A stretch of DNA of 64,000 nucleotides from Saprospiraceae bacterium (GCA_020629315.1 JAHDDO010000003.1:101073-165072); one strand, 5' to 3'; positions 37,357 to 47,631 are shown, counted from the stretch's first letter. Notes: a model not told the origin generated them from the sequence alone. A program made the numbers and translations.

Positions 37357-38735
37357 AAGCGATAACTAAGCCCCGTCATCAATCCATAGCTGATGTAACG
37401 AAGGCTAAGTGATTGATCACCCTGCAAAACAGTAGGGCTGATTCTTCCTTGTAGTCCAACATTGAGATCCCATTTATCATTAATAGGATAGAGAATAGTC
37501 ATCCTGCTTGATAATCCAAATCCAACGTTTTGTCTAAATACTAAAGGGATATTTTCATCCTCAATTATGGATTGATCAGATCCCACAAATTTACCATTGA
37601 CTTGTACCCATTGAATGTCTGTGCCTAGTGTGTTTCGTATCGTTGCCTTTTTTCCTAAAGGGAATGTATATCCTACATAAAGAGGGATAGAGTACAAGTC
37701 AATTTGGTTATAGTTTCGTAGATCTCTTCTGAATGTGCTGATTTCATGCTGGGTTCCCGATGAATAATGTGTATGGCCTGCATATTTATAAAAATGAGCG
37801 GAGTCTGTTTCTATTTCTTTTGTGTTCACGGCTGTAACTCCAGACCAATCTATTCTTTCTACTACTCTATCTATTCCGAGTCCTCCACCAATGATCCATG
37901 ATTTTTGTATATCCTTTTCAATACCGATAGATGCACTATAATTTGTCAAAACCTTTTCGTGAATGTTTTTTAGATCTTTCCAGTTTTCGTCGCCATTCAT
38001 CACTCTCGATTGTGTTGTCGGGCCCGCTAGCGCATAGATCCTCCAATCTCGGTTCGCTGGAATTTCTTCTTCAATATAATCATCCGAAACAAGGTCCAGT
38101 TTCTTTTCATCCAATGAGAATGTAGCTAATTCGTTATGGGATACATATGGGATCGATATGATTTGTGGTCCAATGTCCTTTTGAGAAACAATATCGCTCT
38201 TATTCCAAGTGTTTTCATCTAGAGTGGTTGGGCTACTTTTCTTTATGTTATTTGCACCTGCTAAAACAATGCTAGATGATTCCTCATTTGGACGAGTAGT
38301 TGATACCTCAATTTGGGAAGTAGACTTTAATGAAGAGTGTCGTTCTATATTGAACGCGCCATTCCTTTTATCACCTACTTTTGCTATATCAATGACTGGA
38401 TTGTTATTATCATCTACAGAGATAGATCCACTGACATAGTCAAGCCCACTTTGTTCAGTTATTGAAGATGGAAGACTTTGATGTCCAATGACTTTATCAA
38501 GAGCCGGATCCTTCGAGTTAAGTGCCATTTGTTCACTGCTGCTTTCCTCATGTATAAACGGCACTAAAAGTATTGGAATAAGTAAGAACAGGATCCATCC
38601 ATACCTCCTTCTGGCAGGAGGTGTTTCTTCTGGTAATGCTTGTTCTATAGCAGCCCACATATTGCTTTTGTCAAGATCGTGTGATCTTTTCAAAAAAGCG
38701 TCTTTTATTCTTTTCTCATTTTCATTAAATGCCAT
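37353..38735 (-). CDS. Membrane-anchored beta-barrel-like protein next to ECF sigma (putative anti-sigma/barrel fusion)
   Basis: 460 residues in four parts. A short charged N-terminus (1-45, NENEKRIKDAFLKRS...NMWAAIEQAL) precedes RRRYGW and a single transmembrane helix (about 46-62, ILFLLIPILLVPFI), with positive residues inside. A long Ser/Thr/Asn-rich linker (about 65-225) follows. The C-terminal domain (about 230-460) has repeated beta-strand patterns and ends LSYRF, a terminal Phe as in outer-membrane beta signals. It lies two bases after an ECF sigma gene. The head would face the sigma factor in the cytoplasm. I infer an anti-sigma role; the family's biochemical function is not something I can confirm from sequence. 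Its stop overlaps that of ligA. Confidence 0.7.
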   Translation of the reverse strand: MAFNENEKRIKDAFLKRSHDLDKSNMWAAIEQALPEETPPARRRYGWILFLLIPILLVPFIHEESSSEQMALNSKDPALDKVIGHQSLPSSITEQSGLDYVSGSISVDDNNNPVIDIAKVGDKRNGAFNIERHSSLKSTSQIEVSTTRPNEESSSIVLAGANNIKKSSPTTLDENTWNKSDIVSQKDIGPQIISIPYVSHNELATFSLDEKKLDLVSDDYIEEEIPANRDWRIYALAGPTTQSRVMNGDENWKDLKNIHEKVLTNYSASIGIEKDIQKSWIIGGGLGIDRVVERIDWSGVTAVNTKEIETDSAHFYKYAGHTHYSSGTQHEISTFRRDLRNYNQIDLYSIPLYVGYTFPLGKKATIRNTLGTDIQWVQVNGKFVGSDQSIIEDENIPLVFRQNVGFGLSSRMTILYPINDKWDLNVGLQGRISPTVLQGDQSLSLRYISYGLMTGLSYRF

Positions 38736-38737
38736 AA

Positions 38738-39283
38738 TTATCCTACTTTTTCGATTGACAAAAGGTTTTCAAATTTCTTTTCCAATAATCTTCTAGCTTT
38801 AAAAAGCTGACTTCGCGACGTGTTTTCTGAGATGCCCAATTGTTCTGCAATCTCCTTGTGACTAAATCCATCTACTACATTTAATAAAAAGATTGTTCTG
38901 TATCCAGCAGGTAATTCTTCCACTACTTTAATTAGTATTTCGGAATCTATGTGACTTCCAAAATCAGGTAGTACGCTGGGACTAAAATATTCTACTACTT
39001 CAGAATTAAATACCATTCTATGATGCTTTCGATTTTCCATTAGGCACTCATTGACTGCGATTTTCTTGATCCAGGTTTCGAAGCTCGCTTTGTCAATATC
39101 AAAAGTGGCTAGGTGGCTAAAGATCTTTATAAAAGTCTTTTGGACATTATCTTCCATCCTAGACGCATCATTAGAATATCGCTGACAAGTAAGCGCCACT
39201 GTATCAACATATCTATTGTACAATTCAAATTGCGCTTTGCGCTCATTCTTAAGGCACCTACTGATCAGCGATAGTACTTTCAT
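38738..39283 (-). CDS. ECF-type RNA polymerase sigma factor 1
   Basis: 181 residues. Region 2 (about 10-75: RKAQFELYNRYVDTVALTCQRY, QKTFIKIFSHLATFD, SFETWIKKIAVNECL) and region 4 (about 120-175: LPAGYRTIFLLNVVDGFSHKEIAEQLGISENTSRSQLFKARRLL) are both complete. It directs RNA polymerase to a dedicated regulon. It is the middle gene of a minus-strand trio: lipoprotein, sigma, barrel-like membrane protein. Confidence 0.92.
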   Translation of the reverse strand: MKVLSLISRCLKNERKAQFELYNRYVDTVALTCQRYSNDASRMEDNVQKTFIKIFSHLATFDIDKASFETWIKKIAVNECLMENRKHHRMVFNSEVVEYFSPSVLPDFGSHIDSEILIKVVEELPAGYRTIFLLNVVDGFSHKEIAEQLGISENTSRSQLFKARRLLEKKFENLLSIEKVG

Positions 39284-39302
39284 TCGTTTTATAATTAGAG
39301 CA

Positions 39303-40715
39303 TCACTTTACTAATACCATTTCACCATTTATGAAATTGGTAATCTCTCCGGCATTTTGTCCGGCAAAAATCTCAATAGCCATAATTGGAAAATGAACCG
39401 TTATTTTTTGACCATCATCCTGCAAAGCAGCAGCGAATGGTCCTGTACTTCTGTATATTAAATTCTCACCTTGATAATATTCGAAGAGGTTACCTATCCA
39501 AAACCCAGGTGAATCTTCCACTAAATCAATAACAAGAGTATTTGTAGATGACTCATCGAGTCCCACTAATAGTGATTCCCCTTCTATATAATCTTCTATA
39601 ACTATATTGGTAAGATTTAAAGAGGCAATAGGTGAACCTTCTAAAGACAAATAGCTGCTTGTGCAATTGATCATATCACCAAATGCAGCGTTGGGGTCAT
39701 CTTCTGTAAAAACGGCATTGAATACCTCTTCTAAAAATCCTTCGGCACTTACTTTAGCAGTTATATATCCTTGACCTGGACCACAAAGCACCACATCGGT
39801 CTCAAAGTTTCCATCACTATCACTTTGTACCTGTCCAACGAATTCTTCACCAAAGAGACCAATCGTAAATAATTGGACAGAAGCAAAAGGAAGTGCATTT
39901 CCTTGACAGTCTAAGGTTCTTCCCGTTACATTAAGTGGAAACTCACCTAACTCAGGACCGTTTGTGTTGGTTGGGAATGTGGTATCCTCCATAAATGGTC
40001 CAATCTCTTCTACGTAGGCATTTTCGTCTACAAGAATATCAGGTTCGTTTATAGTTGTAAAGATGAAAGGAGAACATGGGTCGAATAGTAGGGCGGCGTA
40101 AACTAATTCTGTATCTGCTGGTACAAGCATACTGAAATAACCATTTTCATCAACTTGCACTACATCGGAAAATCCCGTGGTGTCATTCTCAAAAATGACT
40201 TGTGGTTCAGCTATATAAACCCAAACGAATCTAGGGTCACCATTCTCGGCTTGAAAATCTCCGTCAATCATAACCACACTACTCGTTAGAAGTGCCCCTA
40301 AATTCGAGGTGCCAAAACTCAGACCGTCTTCTTCTTTGTCCATTACGATCTGGGCATGTTTATCTATTAGGTGTTGATTTTCAATCCTAAGCATGCTCTC
40401 TCCGAAGGAATGCTTTTTAGCATGCAGAAGAGCTCTAATCTCTCCATCTTCATTGATAGGCATTTCTACGGTAAGTTCACCATCTACATTGGAAAAACCA
40501 TGGGCAACAAGTTCACCCTCCATGTAAAGGCTTAATTCAGTATCATGAAGTATGTTTCCTTGTCCATCCACGACAGAAAAAACAATTTCAGGGGCTTTTT
40601 CAGTTGGATCACTATGTTCAATCTCAGGATCGCTAGTGATATCAAAAGCATCATCTCTACAAGCTGAAAGCAAGAGAAGCAACGTGGCAAAAAATATATA
40701 TGATGTGTATTTCAT
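39303..40715 (-). CDS. Lipoprotein with carboxypeptidase-regulatory-like Ig domains
   Basis: 470 residues; lipoprotein signal MKYTSYIFFATLLLLLSAC (Cys19). Two or three Ig-like/CarboxypepD-regulatory domains follow: EIVFSVVDGQGNILHDTELSLYM..., VNVTGRTLDCQGNALPFASVQLF, each with the VDGELTV or SDGNFET strand. There is no enzyme motif. It is likely surface- or periplasm-exposed and lies 19 bases before the sigma gene, so the three proteins are probably coexpressed. It could be a sensor or substrate for the sigma system; this is inference from position. Confidence 0.78.
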   Translation of the reverse strand: MKYTSYIFFATLLLLLSACRDDAFDITSDPEIEHSDPTEKAPEIVFSVVDGQGNILHDTELSLYMEGELVAHGFSNVDGELTVEMPINEDGEIRALLHAKKHSFGESMLRIENQHLIDKHAQIVMDKEEDGLSFGTSNLGALLTSSVVMIDGDFQAENGDPRFVWVYIAEPQVIFENDTTGFSDVVQVDENGYFSMLVPADTELVYAALLFDPCSPFIFTTINEPDILVDENAYVEEIGPFMEDTTFPTNTNGPELGEFPLNVTGRTLDCQGNALPFASVQLFTIGLFGEEFVGQVQSDSDGNFETDVVLCGPGQGYITAKVSAEGFLEEVFNAVFTEDDPNAAFGDMINCTSSYLSLEGSPIASLNLTNIVIEDYIEGESLLVGLDESSTNTLVIDLVEDSPGFWIGNLFEYYQGENLIYRSTGPFAAALQDDGQKITVHFPIMAIEIFAGQNAGEITNFINGEMVLVK

Positions 40716-40914
40716 TTTTTTTTAGATTAAGTCAAATAAAAGTCTGACCGGCTCAAGACATATACCTATATGCAGCACTTTTACTTTACGTTGCCTCTTA
40801 CTAGAAGAATTACTTGTTAAATAGATGTCAGATCATTTGGTTCATATTTTTTTTAGACTCATTTATCGAATTATTCGCTGGTCATTGCGTTATTATGCAG
40901 AATTTGTAAGCTAA

Positions 40915-43419
40915 ATGAAGAGCTACGTCTCAGCCATATCTTTTATTCTTGCCCTGTTTTTTGGACATACCATCCATGCTCAGGTATTTACAGGACAAGT
41001 AAAAAGTCAGGATTCAAGGGAGCTTTTGCCTTTTGTCAATATCTATTTGCCCGATAGTAAAAAAGGGACCTCTACGGATGAAGAAGGAAATTTTAAAATT
41101 ACGCTACCACAAAATGAACGTGAGATTCAATTTTCATTTTTAGGCTATAAGGATAAGATCATACCGATTCAAGATTTGCAAGATTCCACCTTCGTAGTAT
41201 TCTTGGAACCCAACGATATTTTGTTGACAGAAGTCGAGATTGTAGGAAAGAAGGAAAAATTAGGTAATAAGATAATACGACGGGTAATGGAGCAGCGAGA
41301 GCAAGTCTTGGCAACTCGCGGTGATTACAGTAGTGATGTATATCAAAAGACCTCGATGGATCGATGGCAAAAAATGGATCCGCTAGACACAACGATCACT
41401 GAAGAAGGATACGTGCAAGCTGCTTTTTCAGAATTATTTGCTAGGCAACATCATAGTGGGAAAGAATATAAGCGAGAGATTAAAGCAGCCATAGAAGATT
41501 ACGAAGAGAATTTAAAAGGATTTTCTCGCTTTGATATTGATCGGAGTTTTAGAGGGAGTAATACATTTATTAGTTATAACAAACTCGAATTCTTTAGAGA
41601 TCCTAGAGATGCTGAATTTGATATATATACGGGGAATATTAATAATCCAATCCTTGCAGACAGGCCGATTAATTCGCCAATTTCGAATGGGGCTTTTCTA
41701 AATTATAGATTCAATTTAGAGCAAATAAAATTGAAGCCTAATGGGGATTCTATTTTTTATGTCAATGTCGTTCCTATTTTCAAACAAGAACCATTGTTTA
41801 ATGGGACTATAGTCGTAGACGGTAGCGATTATAACGTTCTTAAAGCCGATTTAGCACTCAACGGTAATGCCTTGCCCAACTTCAAAACGTTTGCTATAAA
41901 AATCGATTATGGGCGTCCAGACTCGATGTCTAATTCATGGATGGCATTGAACCGCCAAATCAATTACAGTACTCGCCATGAAGGTTCAGATTATAAGGTC
42001 GATATGTTGATCACACAATCAAACTTCGACACAGAACCCAATTTTGCCAGCAGCTTTTTCGATAATGCCCTAGTCATTTATGAAGCATCAGCACTGGAAA
42101 GAAATAACCAGTTGCTAGAAAAGGTTCGACCTGTAGCCTTAAATATTAAGCAACGGCGATATGTCGATGAACAAGACAGTATTTGGAGATATCAGCAAAG
42201 CCCTGAATATTATCGAATTCAAGATTCAATTTTCAATCACAATACTATTGGTAATTACTTATTCAAAGGTGTCGGGTATAAGAATAGAGCCAAAGGTTGG
42301 ACTTTACAATGGAACCCATTGATTGCTGTTATCCAACCGATTTCTGTAGGGGGTGTTCGACTAAATATTGGTGGCACGGTCGATAAAGAGTTTTTATCAG
42401 CCAATGAATTAAGTGTAGCCTATGATATAAATTTCGGATTAGAAAATGAAGATGTTAAAGGTCGATTGCGATTAGCTTACACCTATTATCCTCAAAAATT
42501 TGCTCGCCTATATATTGGGGGTGGCGATGCCTATGATCTCATTACGGTAAATCAATCCTTGGAAGCTATATTGAGTCCACGGAACATAATTCGTGATAGA
42601 TATCTTTCGGTGGGACATTCCATAGAATTGCTAAACGGATTTTTTGTTGATGGATCATTACGCTATTCTATTAAGAATTCTATTGAAGATTTGATGTTGC
42701 CAGAATGGTCTGAACAGCTCTTTGGCACTCTGAATTCACCCGTTTCTTTTGAACAGTATCAGGGCTTAATTTTCAACCTAGATCTGGTATATAAACACAA
42801 ACAACGATATATTCTACGAGGAAGAAAGAAAGTCATCTTAGGTACGAAGTGGCCCACCGTAAAATTGACCTATAATAAAGGTATACGTAATATTTTCGGT
42901 TCTGAGCTGGATTACGATCAAGTGGAGTTTACCATTTATCACAGGCCATTACCTACAAAACTGGGTAGTACAAACTGGCAAGTGCAAGCAGGATCTTTCT
43001 TACGTCAGAATTCATTACGATTTGTTGAACAAAAATATGTGAGAGGATCTGATCAATTTATTTTTTCAAGTCCATTGGTCAATTTGCAATTACTAGAACA
43101 AACCTTAATTACAAGAAAGCCTTATTTCCAAGGGGGTATTTTGCATCATTTTGATGGTTTCTTTTTGGATAAAGTGCCCCTTATAAATCGTCTACAAATG
43201 GAGCTTTTAGCGGGTGCGGCTGTATTGAGTATACCTGGTGAAGATCTTTCACACATTGAAGGTTATGCGGGTATTGGGCGCCGTTTTAAAGCCTTTGGAG
43301 AAACGTTTCAAGTTGCCTTTTATGGAATGACGGGATATAATAATATAGATAGCTTTGACTACAGTTGGAAGATAGGGTTCAATATCTTCGATGCGTTTAA
43401 CGCTCGCTGGCTTTACTAG
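40915..43419 (+). CDS. DUF5686 / carboxypeptidase-regulatory-like outer-membrane protein
   Basis: 834 residues with a signal peptide ending TIHAQ. A CarboxypepD_reg-like domain (about 25-110: VFTGQVKSQDSRELLPFVNIYLPDSKKGTSTDEEGNF) is followed by the DUF5686 family body (VEIVGKKEKLGNKIIRRVMEQREQ, then GVRLNIGG and beta-rich sequence ending FNARWLY). The terminal aromatic and strand-rich end suggest an outer-membrane barrel. It is widespread in Bacteroidota; its function is not established to my knowledge. It is divergent from the lipoprotein-sigma operon across 199 bases that show no other gene. Confidence 0.85.
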   Translation: MKSYVSAISFILALFFGHTIHAQVFTGQVKSQDSRELLPFVNIYLPDSKKGTSTDEEGNFKITLPQNEREIQFSFLGYKDKIIPIQDLQDSTFVVFLEPNDILLTEVEIVGKKEKLGNKIIRRVMEQREQVLATRGDYSSDVYQKTSMDRWQKMDPLDTTITEEGYVQAAFSELFARQHHSGKEYKREIKAAIEDYEENLKGFSRFDIDRSFRGSNTFISYNKLEFFRDPRDAEFDIYTGNINNPILADRPINSPISNGAFLNYRFNLEQIKLKPNGDSIFYVNVVPIFKQEPLFNGTIVVDGSDYNVLKADLALNGNALPNFKTFAIKIDYGRPDSMSNSWMALNRQINYSTRHEGSDYKVDMLITQSNFDTEPNFASSFFDNALVIYEASALERNNQLLEKVRPVALNIKQRRYVDEQDSIWRYQQSPEYYRIQDSIFNHNTIGNYLFKGVGYKNRAKGWTLQWNPLIAVIQPISVGGVRLNIGGTVDKEFLSANELSVAYDINFGLENEDVKGRLRLAYTYYPQKFARLYIGGGDAYDLITVNQSLEAILSPRNIIRDRYLSVGHSIELLNGFFVDGSLRYSIKNSIEDLMLPEWSEQLFGTLNSPVSFEQYQGLIFNLDLVYKHKQRYILRGRKKVILGTKWPTVKLTYNKGIRNIFGSELDYDQVEFTIYHRPLPTKLGSTNWQVQAGSFLRQNSLRFVEQKYVRGSDQFIFSSPLVNLQLLEQTLITRKPYFQGGILHHFDGFFLDKVPLINRLQMELLAGAAVLSIPGEDLSHIEGYAGIGRRFKAFGETFQVAFYGMTGYNNIDSFDYSWKIGFNIFDAFNARWLY

Positions 43420-43495
43420 CTTAAAAAGTAACGCATACAAAGTAGTCTCGTCTAAAACATTGGAAGCAGCATGTACGTTTCCTCTAAGTATTTAA

Positions 43496-43503
43496 TATTT
43501 TTG
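43496..43503 (+). promoter_or_regulatory. -7 element before the MoxR gene
   Basis: TATTTTTG, a TAnnTTTG match, 19 bases before the ATG; no -33 partner at the usual distance. Confidence 0.4.
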
Positions 43504-43522
43504 CACGCTAATAAAGCTTTAC

Positions 43523-44491
43523 ATGAGTCAATCACAAGTTTCAGATGTTGCCGCAGTAGACCAACTGGCTTCGAAGTATAGAGAATTACGCGAGGAAATC
43601 GCTAAAGTTATAGTAGGACAAGATGAAGTTGTAAAACTTGTTCTTATCTCTTTATTTGCCAATGGCCATAGTTTATTGGTAGGTGTACCTGGACTAGCAA
43701 AAACCCTATTGATCAGTACGATTGCTGAGGTGCTAGATCTTGAATTCAAACGAATTCAATTTACGCCAGATTTAATGCCTTCGGACATTACGGGTTCTGA
43801 AGTGATGGATGAAAGTCGAAACTTTAAATTTAACAAAGGGCCGTTGTTTTCAAATATTGTTTTAGCGGATGAGATTAACAGAACACCCCCAAAGACCCAA
43901 GCGGCTCTATTGGAGGCCATGCAGGAACGTTCGGTTACGGTGGCTGGTGTTAGACATATTTTGCCAAGTCCTTTCTTTGTATTAGCAACACAAAACCCTA
44001 TTGAACAAGAAGGAACATATCCACTACCTGAAGCGCAGCTTGATAGATTCATGTTTAATATTCCTTTAGATTACCCGAGTTATGAAGAAGAAATTAGGGT
44101 TGTAAAGGAGACCACAGCAAATAAAGAGGTTACCTTACGTGATATACTCTCTGGAGAAGAAATTGTAGAGTTTCAAAAATTAGTGCGTAAAATCCCAATT
44201 GCTGACAACGTTTTAGAATATGCGGTAAATCTGACGGCTAAGACTAGACCAAACGGGGACAAAGCCACGGAACAAGTAAAGAATTACATCTCATGGGGCG
44301 CAGGACCTAGAGCGTCTCAATATCTAGTTTTAGGCGCAAAAACACATGCAGCTATTAACGGGAAGTATAGCCCAGATATAGAAGATGTTCAAGCAATTGC
44401 TAATTATGTACTTCGACACAGGATCGTTCGAAACTATAGAGCGGAAGCCGAAGGCCTTACAGAAGCTGATGTAATTGCCAATCTGTTATAA
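43523..44491 (+). CDS. MoxR-family AAA+ ATPase
   Basis: 322 residues. Walker A GVPGLAKT (54-61), Walker B NIVLADEINR, the sensor ATQNPIEQEGTYPLPEAQLDRF, and the C-terminal lid GAGPRASQYLVLGAKTHA are all typical of MoxR. MoxR ATPases act as chaperones for metal-cofactor or VWA-domain partners, usually encoded next to them (DUF58/VWA). Here no such partner follows; a DUF4837 lipoprotein comes next after 158 bases. Confidence 0.93.
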   Translation: MSQSQVSDVAAVDQLASKYRELREEIAKVIVGQDEVVKLVLISLFANGHSLLVGVPGLAKTLLISTIAEVLDLEFKRIQFTPDLMPSDITGSEVMDESRNFKFNKGPLFSNIVLADEINRTPPKTQAALLEAMQERSVTVAGVRHILPSPFFVLATQNPIEQEGTYPLPEAQLDRFMFNIPLDYPSYEEEIRVVKETTANKEVTLRDILSGEEIVEFQKLVRKIPIADNVLEYAVNLTAKTRPNGDKATEQVKNYISWGAGPRASQYLVLGAKTHAAINGKYSPDIEDVQAIANYVLRHRIVRNYRAEAEGLTEADVIANLL

Positions 44492-44649
44492 GTCGACAAG
44501 AAGCGTACTATACTTCTCTTTTCAGTTCTTTAGAACGAGTTAAACACTGGCGATGTTAGATTTCGATAGTAGATCGTACGCCACTAGTGGAGTATTATGC
44601 ATCTATTTACCAATAGTTTACTTCTAATTATCACTACTTTAGTTTACAG

Positions 44650-45726
44650 ATGATCAAAGTATTTAAAAACATAATGATCGTGAGCGTATTGCTAGCAGCC
44701 TGCAATACCGATGTGGCCAAGAGCTTCGAACCTAGAAGCAATGCTTTAGGTAAAATGAATGAGATCGTAATTATAGCCGATCAAGATGTGTGGGATGGAA
44801 TGGCAGGCGATAGTTTTAGCTATTATTTCGAATCTGCCTACCCAATTTTACCTGCACCGGAGCCTTTATTCGATCTTAGACATTTTACGGTCGAAGAGCT
44901 CGAAGAGAGTCCATTGCGAAAAGAGTTAAGAAGTTATGCCATCTTAGCAGATTTATCGGACAATGAATCTCCCACCACACAAATGCTTATCAATGATATG
45001 GGAGATGTTAAGTACCAACAAGCGAGAACGGGTGAAATAAATAATATTCTTGGTAAGAATAAATGGGCAAGAGGCCAAGTGTTAATTTACTTATTCGGTC
45101 AAGATGAACAAAAACTAGCTTCTGCGATTAGCGATAATTTTTCAGCAGTAGCAAGACGAATTAATAGCCACGATTTTAATCAGCTAAAATCATCTATCTA
45201 TGTAAAAGGAGTCCAAAAAGGGATCAGTGCAAGACTTCAACAAAATTTTGATATTAATCTGGATATTCCCGTAGATTATAAAGTCGCTAAAGAAGAAGAA
45301 AATCTACTTTGGTTGCGAAAAGATACAGACAAAGCAACCGTTAACTTGGTTTTCAAAGAGGTGCCTTATACCAGCAAGGACCAACTTACCAAAGAAAATC
45401 TAATGGCCATGCGTAATGCCTTTGGCAAGGCTGAAGTTAGCACTGATACACCAGGGTCCTTTATGGTTATCAATGATGAAGATCTTCCCGTATATGATTA
45501 TGTACAGCGGATTGATGATAAATATGCCTTGGAGATTAGGGGTGTCTGGGAAACAACTAAGGATTTTTTCGGTGGACCTTTTATCACCTACCTAATTCTA
45601 AATGAAAGCACAAACACACTTCTTTATGTGGATGCCTTCGTATATGCGCCAGGATCCGAAAAGCGAAATCTAATGATGCAGTTGGATTTACTGGCTAAGA
45701 GTATTGACTTCATAGAAGGCTCATAG
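44650..45726 (+). CDS. DUF4837 family lipoprotein
   Basis: 358 residues with a lipoprotein signal (MIKVFKNIMIVSVLLAAC, Cys18). The body matches my knowledge of DUF4837: GKMNEIVIIADQDVWDG near the start, LPAPEPLFDLRHF, KNKWARGQVLIYLFG, LRGVWE-like IRGVWETTKDFFGGPFITYLI at the end. It is a conserved Bacteroidota lipoprotein of unknown function. A terminator follows. Confidence 0.85.
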   Translation: MIKVFKNIMIVSVLLAACNTDVAKSFEPRSNALGKMNEIVIIADQDVWDGMAGDSFSYYFESAYPILPAPEPLFDLRHFTVEELEESPLRKELRSYAILADLSDNESPTTQMLINDMGDVKYQQARTGEINNILGKNKWARGQVLIYLFGQDEQKLASAISDNFSAVARRINSHDFNQLKSSIYVKGVQKGISARLQQNFDINLDIPVDYKVAKEEENLLWLRKDTDKATVNLVFKEVPYTSKDQLTKENLMAMRNAFGKAEVSTDTPGSFMVINDEDLPVYDYVQRIDDKYALEIRGVWETTKDFFGGPFITYLILNESTNTLLYVDAFVYAPGSEKRNLMMQLDLLAKSIDFIEGS

Positions 45727-45746
45727 GGGCAAACCACTAGATAAAT

Positions 45747-45766
45747 ACCTAATAATTAGGTTTTTT
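45747..45766 (+). terminator. Terminator after the DUF4837 gene
   Basis: ACCTAAT/ATTAGGT stem with a single-base loop, then TTTTTT. Confidence 0.75.
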
Positions 45767-45822
45767 CCCTGAAAAAAAAACCTTTCCTATTCAGTATTTT
45801 TAACATTACAACGAAATGAGTA

Positions 45823-47631
45823 ATGCTGAGACTATCAAGACACCAAGGAATTGGTATCCTGACCTCATTGGTTTTTGTATACCTACTGCCTGTTAATTCA
45901 TACAGCCAATTAGATACAATTACCATTGGTTTCGGGGAAAACATGCCAAACGAAATCACTGCAAGTTCTGCTCCTGAATCCGCGGATAACACACTTAATC
46001 AAGCGGGGTTTTTGCCAAATTATAATGCGGCATCGCGAATGTTGTCCCAAGCTACCTTAGGCTACAACTTTGATGATATAGAATATGTTGCCAGTGTAGG
46101 TATCGAAGACTGGTTGGATTTGGAATTCGAAAAACCTACAGGGATTAGTATGGTGGATAAAGTAAAGGAATACCACCAAACTGTCATAGATTCTGTCATG
46201 GATCCTGATGCAACAGCAGGGATAAAACTCTTTGACTATGCTTGGTGGCAGTATCACATGGTAGAGGATGATTATCTACGCCAACGGGTAGCCTTCGCCT
46301 TGAGTGAAATATTTGTTATTTCTCGGTTTTCCAGTTTTTCAAATAAAGGTTATGCCTTCGCAGGATTTTATGACATCCTATTGAATAATGCCTTTGGGAA
46401 TTTTAGAGATTTAATTGAAGATGTCACTTACCAACCATCCATGGGGCGATACTTAACCTACTTAAATAACCCTAAAAGTGATACGCTCAATAATCAGTTT
46501 CCCGATGAAAACTATGCTCGGGAACTTATGCAGTTATTTACAATAGGATTGTATGAATTAAATGCAGATGGTAGCTGGATATATGACGCTAACTCATTGC
46601 CAATACCCACCTACGATAATGAAAAGATTAATGAATTTGCCAAAATCTTTACTGGACTTTCTTGGGCAGATAGACCGAACTTTGGCTATTCGAATCCTAC
46701 TAATGATACGACCTACTACATCGATATGCTCATGTTTAACTCGGATCATGAGCCAGGCGAAAAGTTCTTATTAAACGATTTTGTAGTACCAGATAGAGAT
46801 CCAGTAGATGGCGATGCCGATATAGCTGATGCATTGGATAATTTATTTGAACATGATAATGTCGGTCCATTTATTGGCTATCGACTGATTCAACGACTCG
46901 TTACCTCAAATCCTTCTCCTGAATATGTAGAACGCATTACTCAAGTTTTTAATGATAATGGAGAAGGCGTACGGGGCGATCTTAAAGCCGTTATTAAGGC
47001 CATTTTATTGGATCCAGAAGCGAATACTTGCAGTAAGGTAAATGATATTCATTATGGTATGTTACGAGAACCTTTTGTCAGATATATTCAATTGAATAAA
47101 GCTTTTTATATTTCGACAGAAAGTGGTAACCATAGAAATTTTATGGATTACGTTTACGAATACACAGGCCAAAAACCCTTTGCCTCACCAAGTGTATTTA
47201 ACTTCTTCCAATATGATTATCAACCTATCGGTGATGTAGCCGATGCGGATAAATTCGGCCCTGAATTTCAAATTACAAATGCACAAACCATCGCTGGTTT
47301 CATAAATGGACTCAACCGGTGGTTAATTAAGGATAATCCAGCTGATGAGTATGATCTGTTCTCTGGAGAAGAAAATGAGGGATACGCAGATGAAATTGCC
47401 AGCTTAGATGTAAGTAATGAAATTCCTTATACGGACGATAATCAGCTTCACATCCTTATGGATCGACTAAATATGGTCCTGGCTCAAGGTAGAGTTTCTG
47501 ATCCAACCTTAGATATCATTATTGAAGTGGTTTCAGAATACCCTAATGACGATGAAGAAGACAAAGATAAACGAGTGCGAATAGCCGCGTATTTATTAAT
47601 GAGTTCCCCCGAGTACCTAATCAAACTCTAA
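45823..47631 (+). CDS. DUF1800 family exported protein
   Basis: 602 residues with an N-terminal hydrophobic signal (LTSLVFVYLLPVNSYSQ). DUF1800 signatures are evident: NAASRMLSQATLGYNFDDIEYV, LRQRVAFALSEIFVIS, ENYARELMQLFTIGLYELN, IKAILLDPEA, REPFVRYIQ, SPSVFNFFQYDYQP, and the ending LLMSSPEYLI. DUF1800 and DUF1501 genes are characteristically adjacent. The pair is exported, and its biochemical role is not established to my knowledge. It is the first gene of a three-gene operon. Confidence 0.88.
   Translation: MLRLSRHQGIGILTSLVFVYLLPVNSYSQLDTITIGFGENMPNEITASSAPESADNTLNQAGFLPNYNAASRMLSQATLGYNFDDIEYVASVGIEDWLDLEFEKPTGISMVDKVKEYHQTVIDSVMDPDATAGIKLFDYAWWQYHMVEDDYLRQRVAFALSEIFVISRFSSFSNKGYAFAGFYDILLNNAFGNFRDLIEDVTYQPSMGRYLTYLNNPKSDTLNNQFPDENYARELMQLFTIGLYELNADGSWIYDANSLPIPTYDNEKINEFAKIFTGLSWADRPNFGYSNPTNDTTYYIDMLMFNSDHEPGEKFLLNDFVVPDRDPVDGDADIADALDNLFEHDNVGPFIGYRLIQRLVTSNPSPEYVERITQVFNDNGEGVRGDLKAVIKAILLDPEANTCSKVNDIHYGMLREPFVRYIQLNKAFYISTESGNHRNFMDYVYEYTGQKPFASPSVFNFFQYDYQPIGDVADADKFGPEFQITNAQTIAGFINGLNRWLIKDNPADEYDLFSGEENEGYADEIASLDVSNEIPYTDDNQLHILMDRLNMVLAQGRVSDPTLDIIIEVVSEYPNDDEEDKDKRVRIAAYLLMSSPEYLIKL

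Noticed and set aside
44499-44517. AGAAG/CTTCT hairpin after the MoxR gene as terminator
   Set aside because: Only five pairs, large loop and a weak T-run; not convincing.
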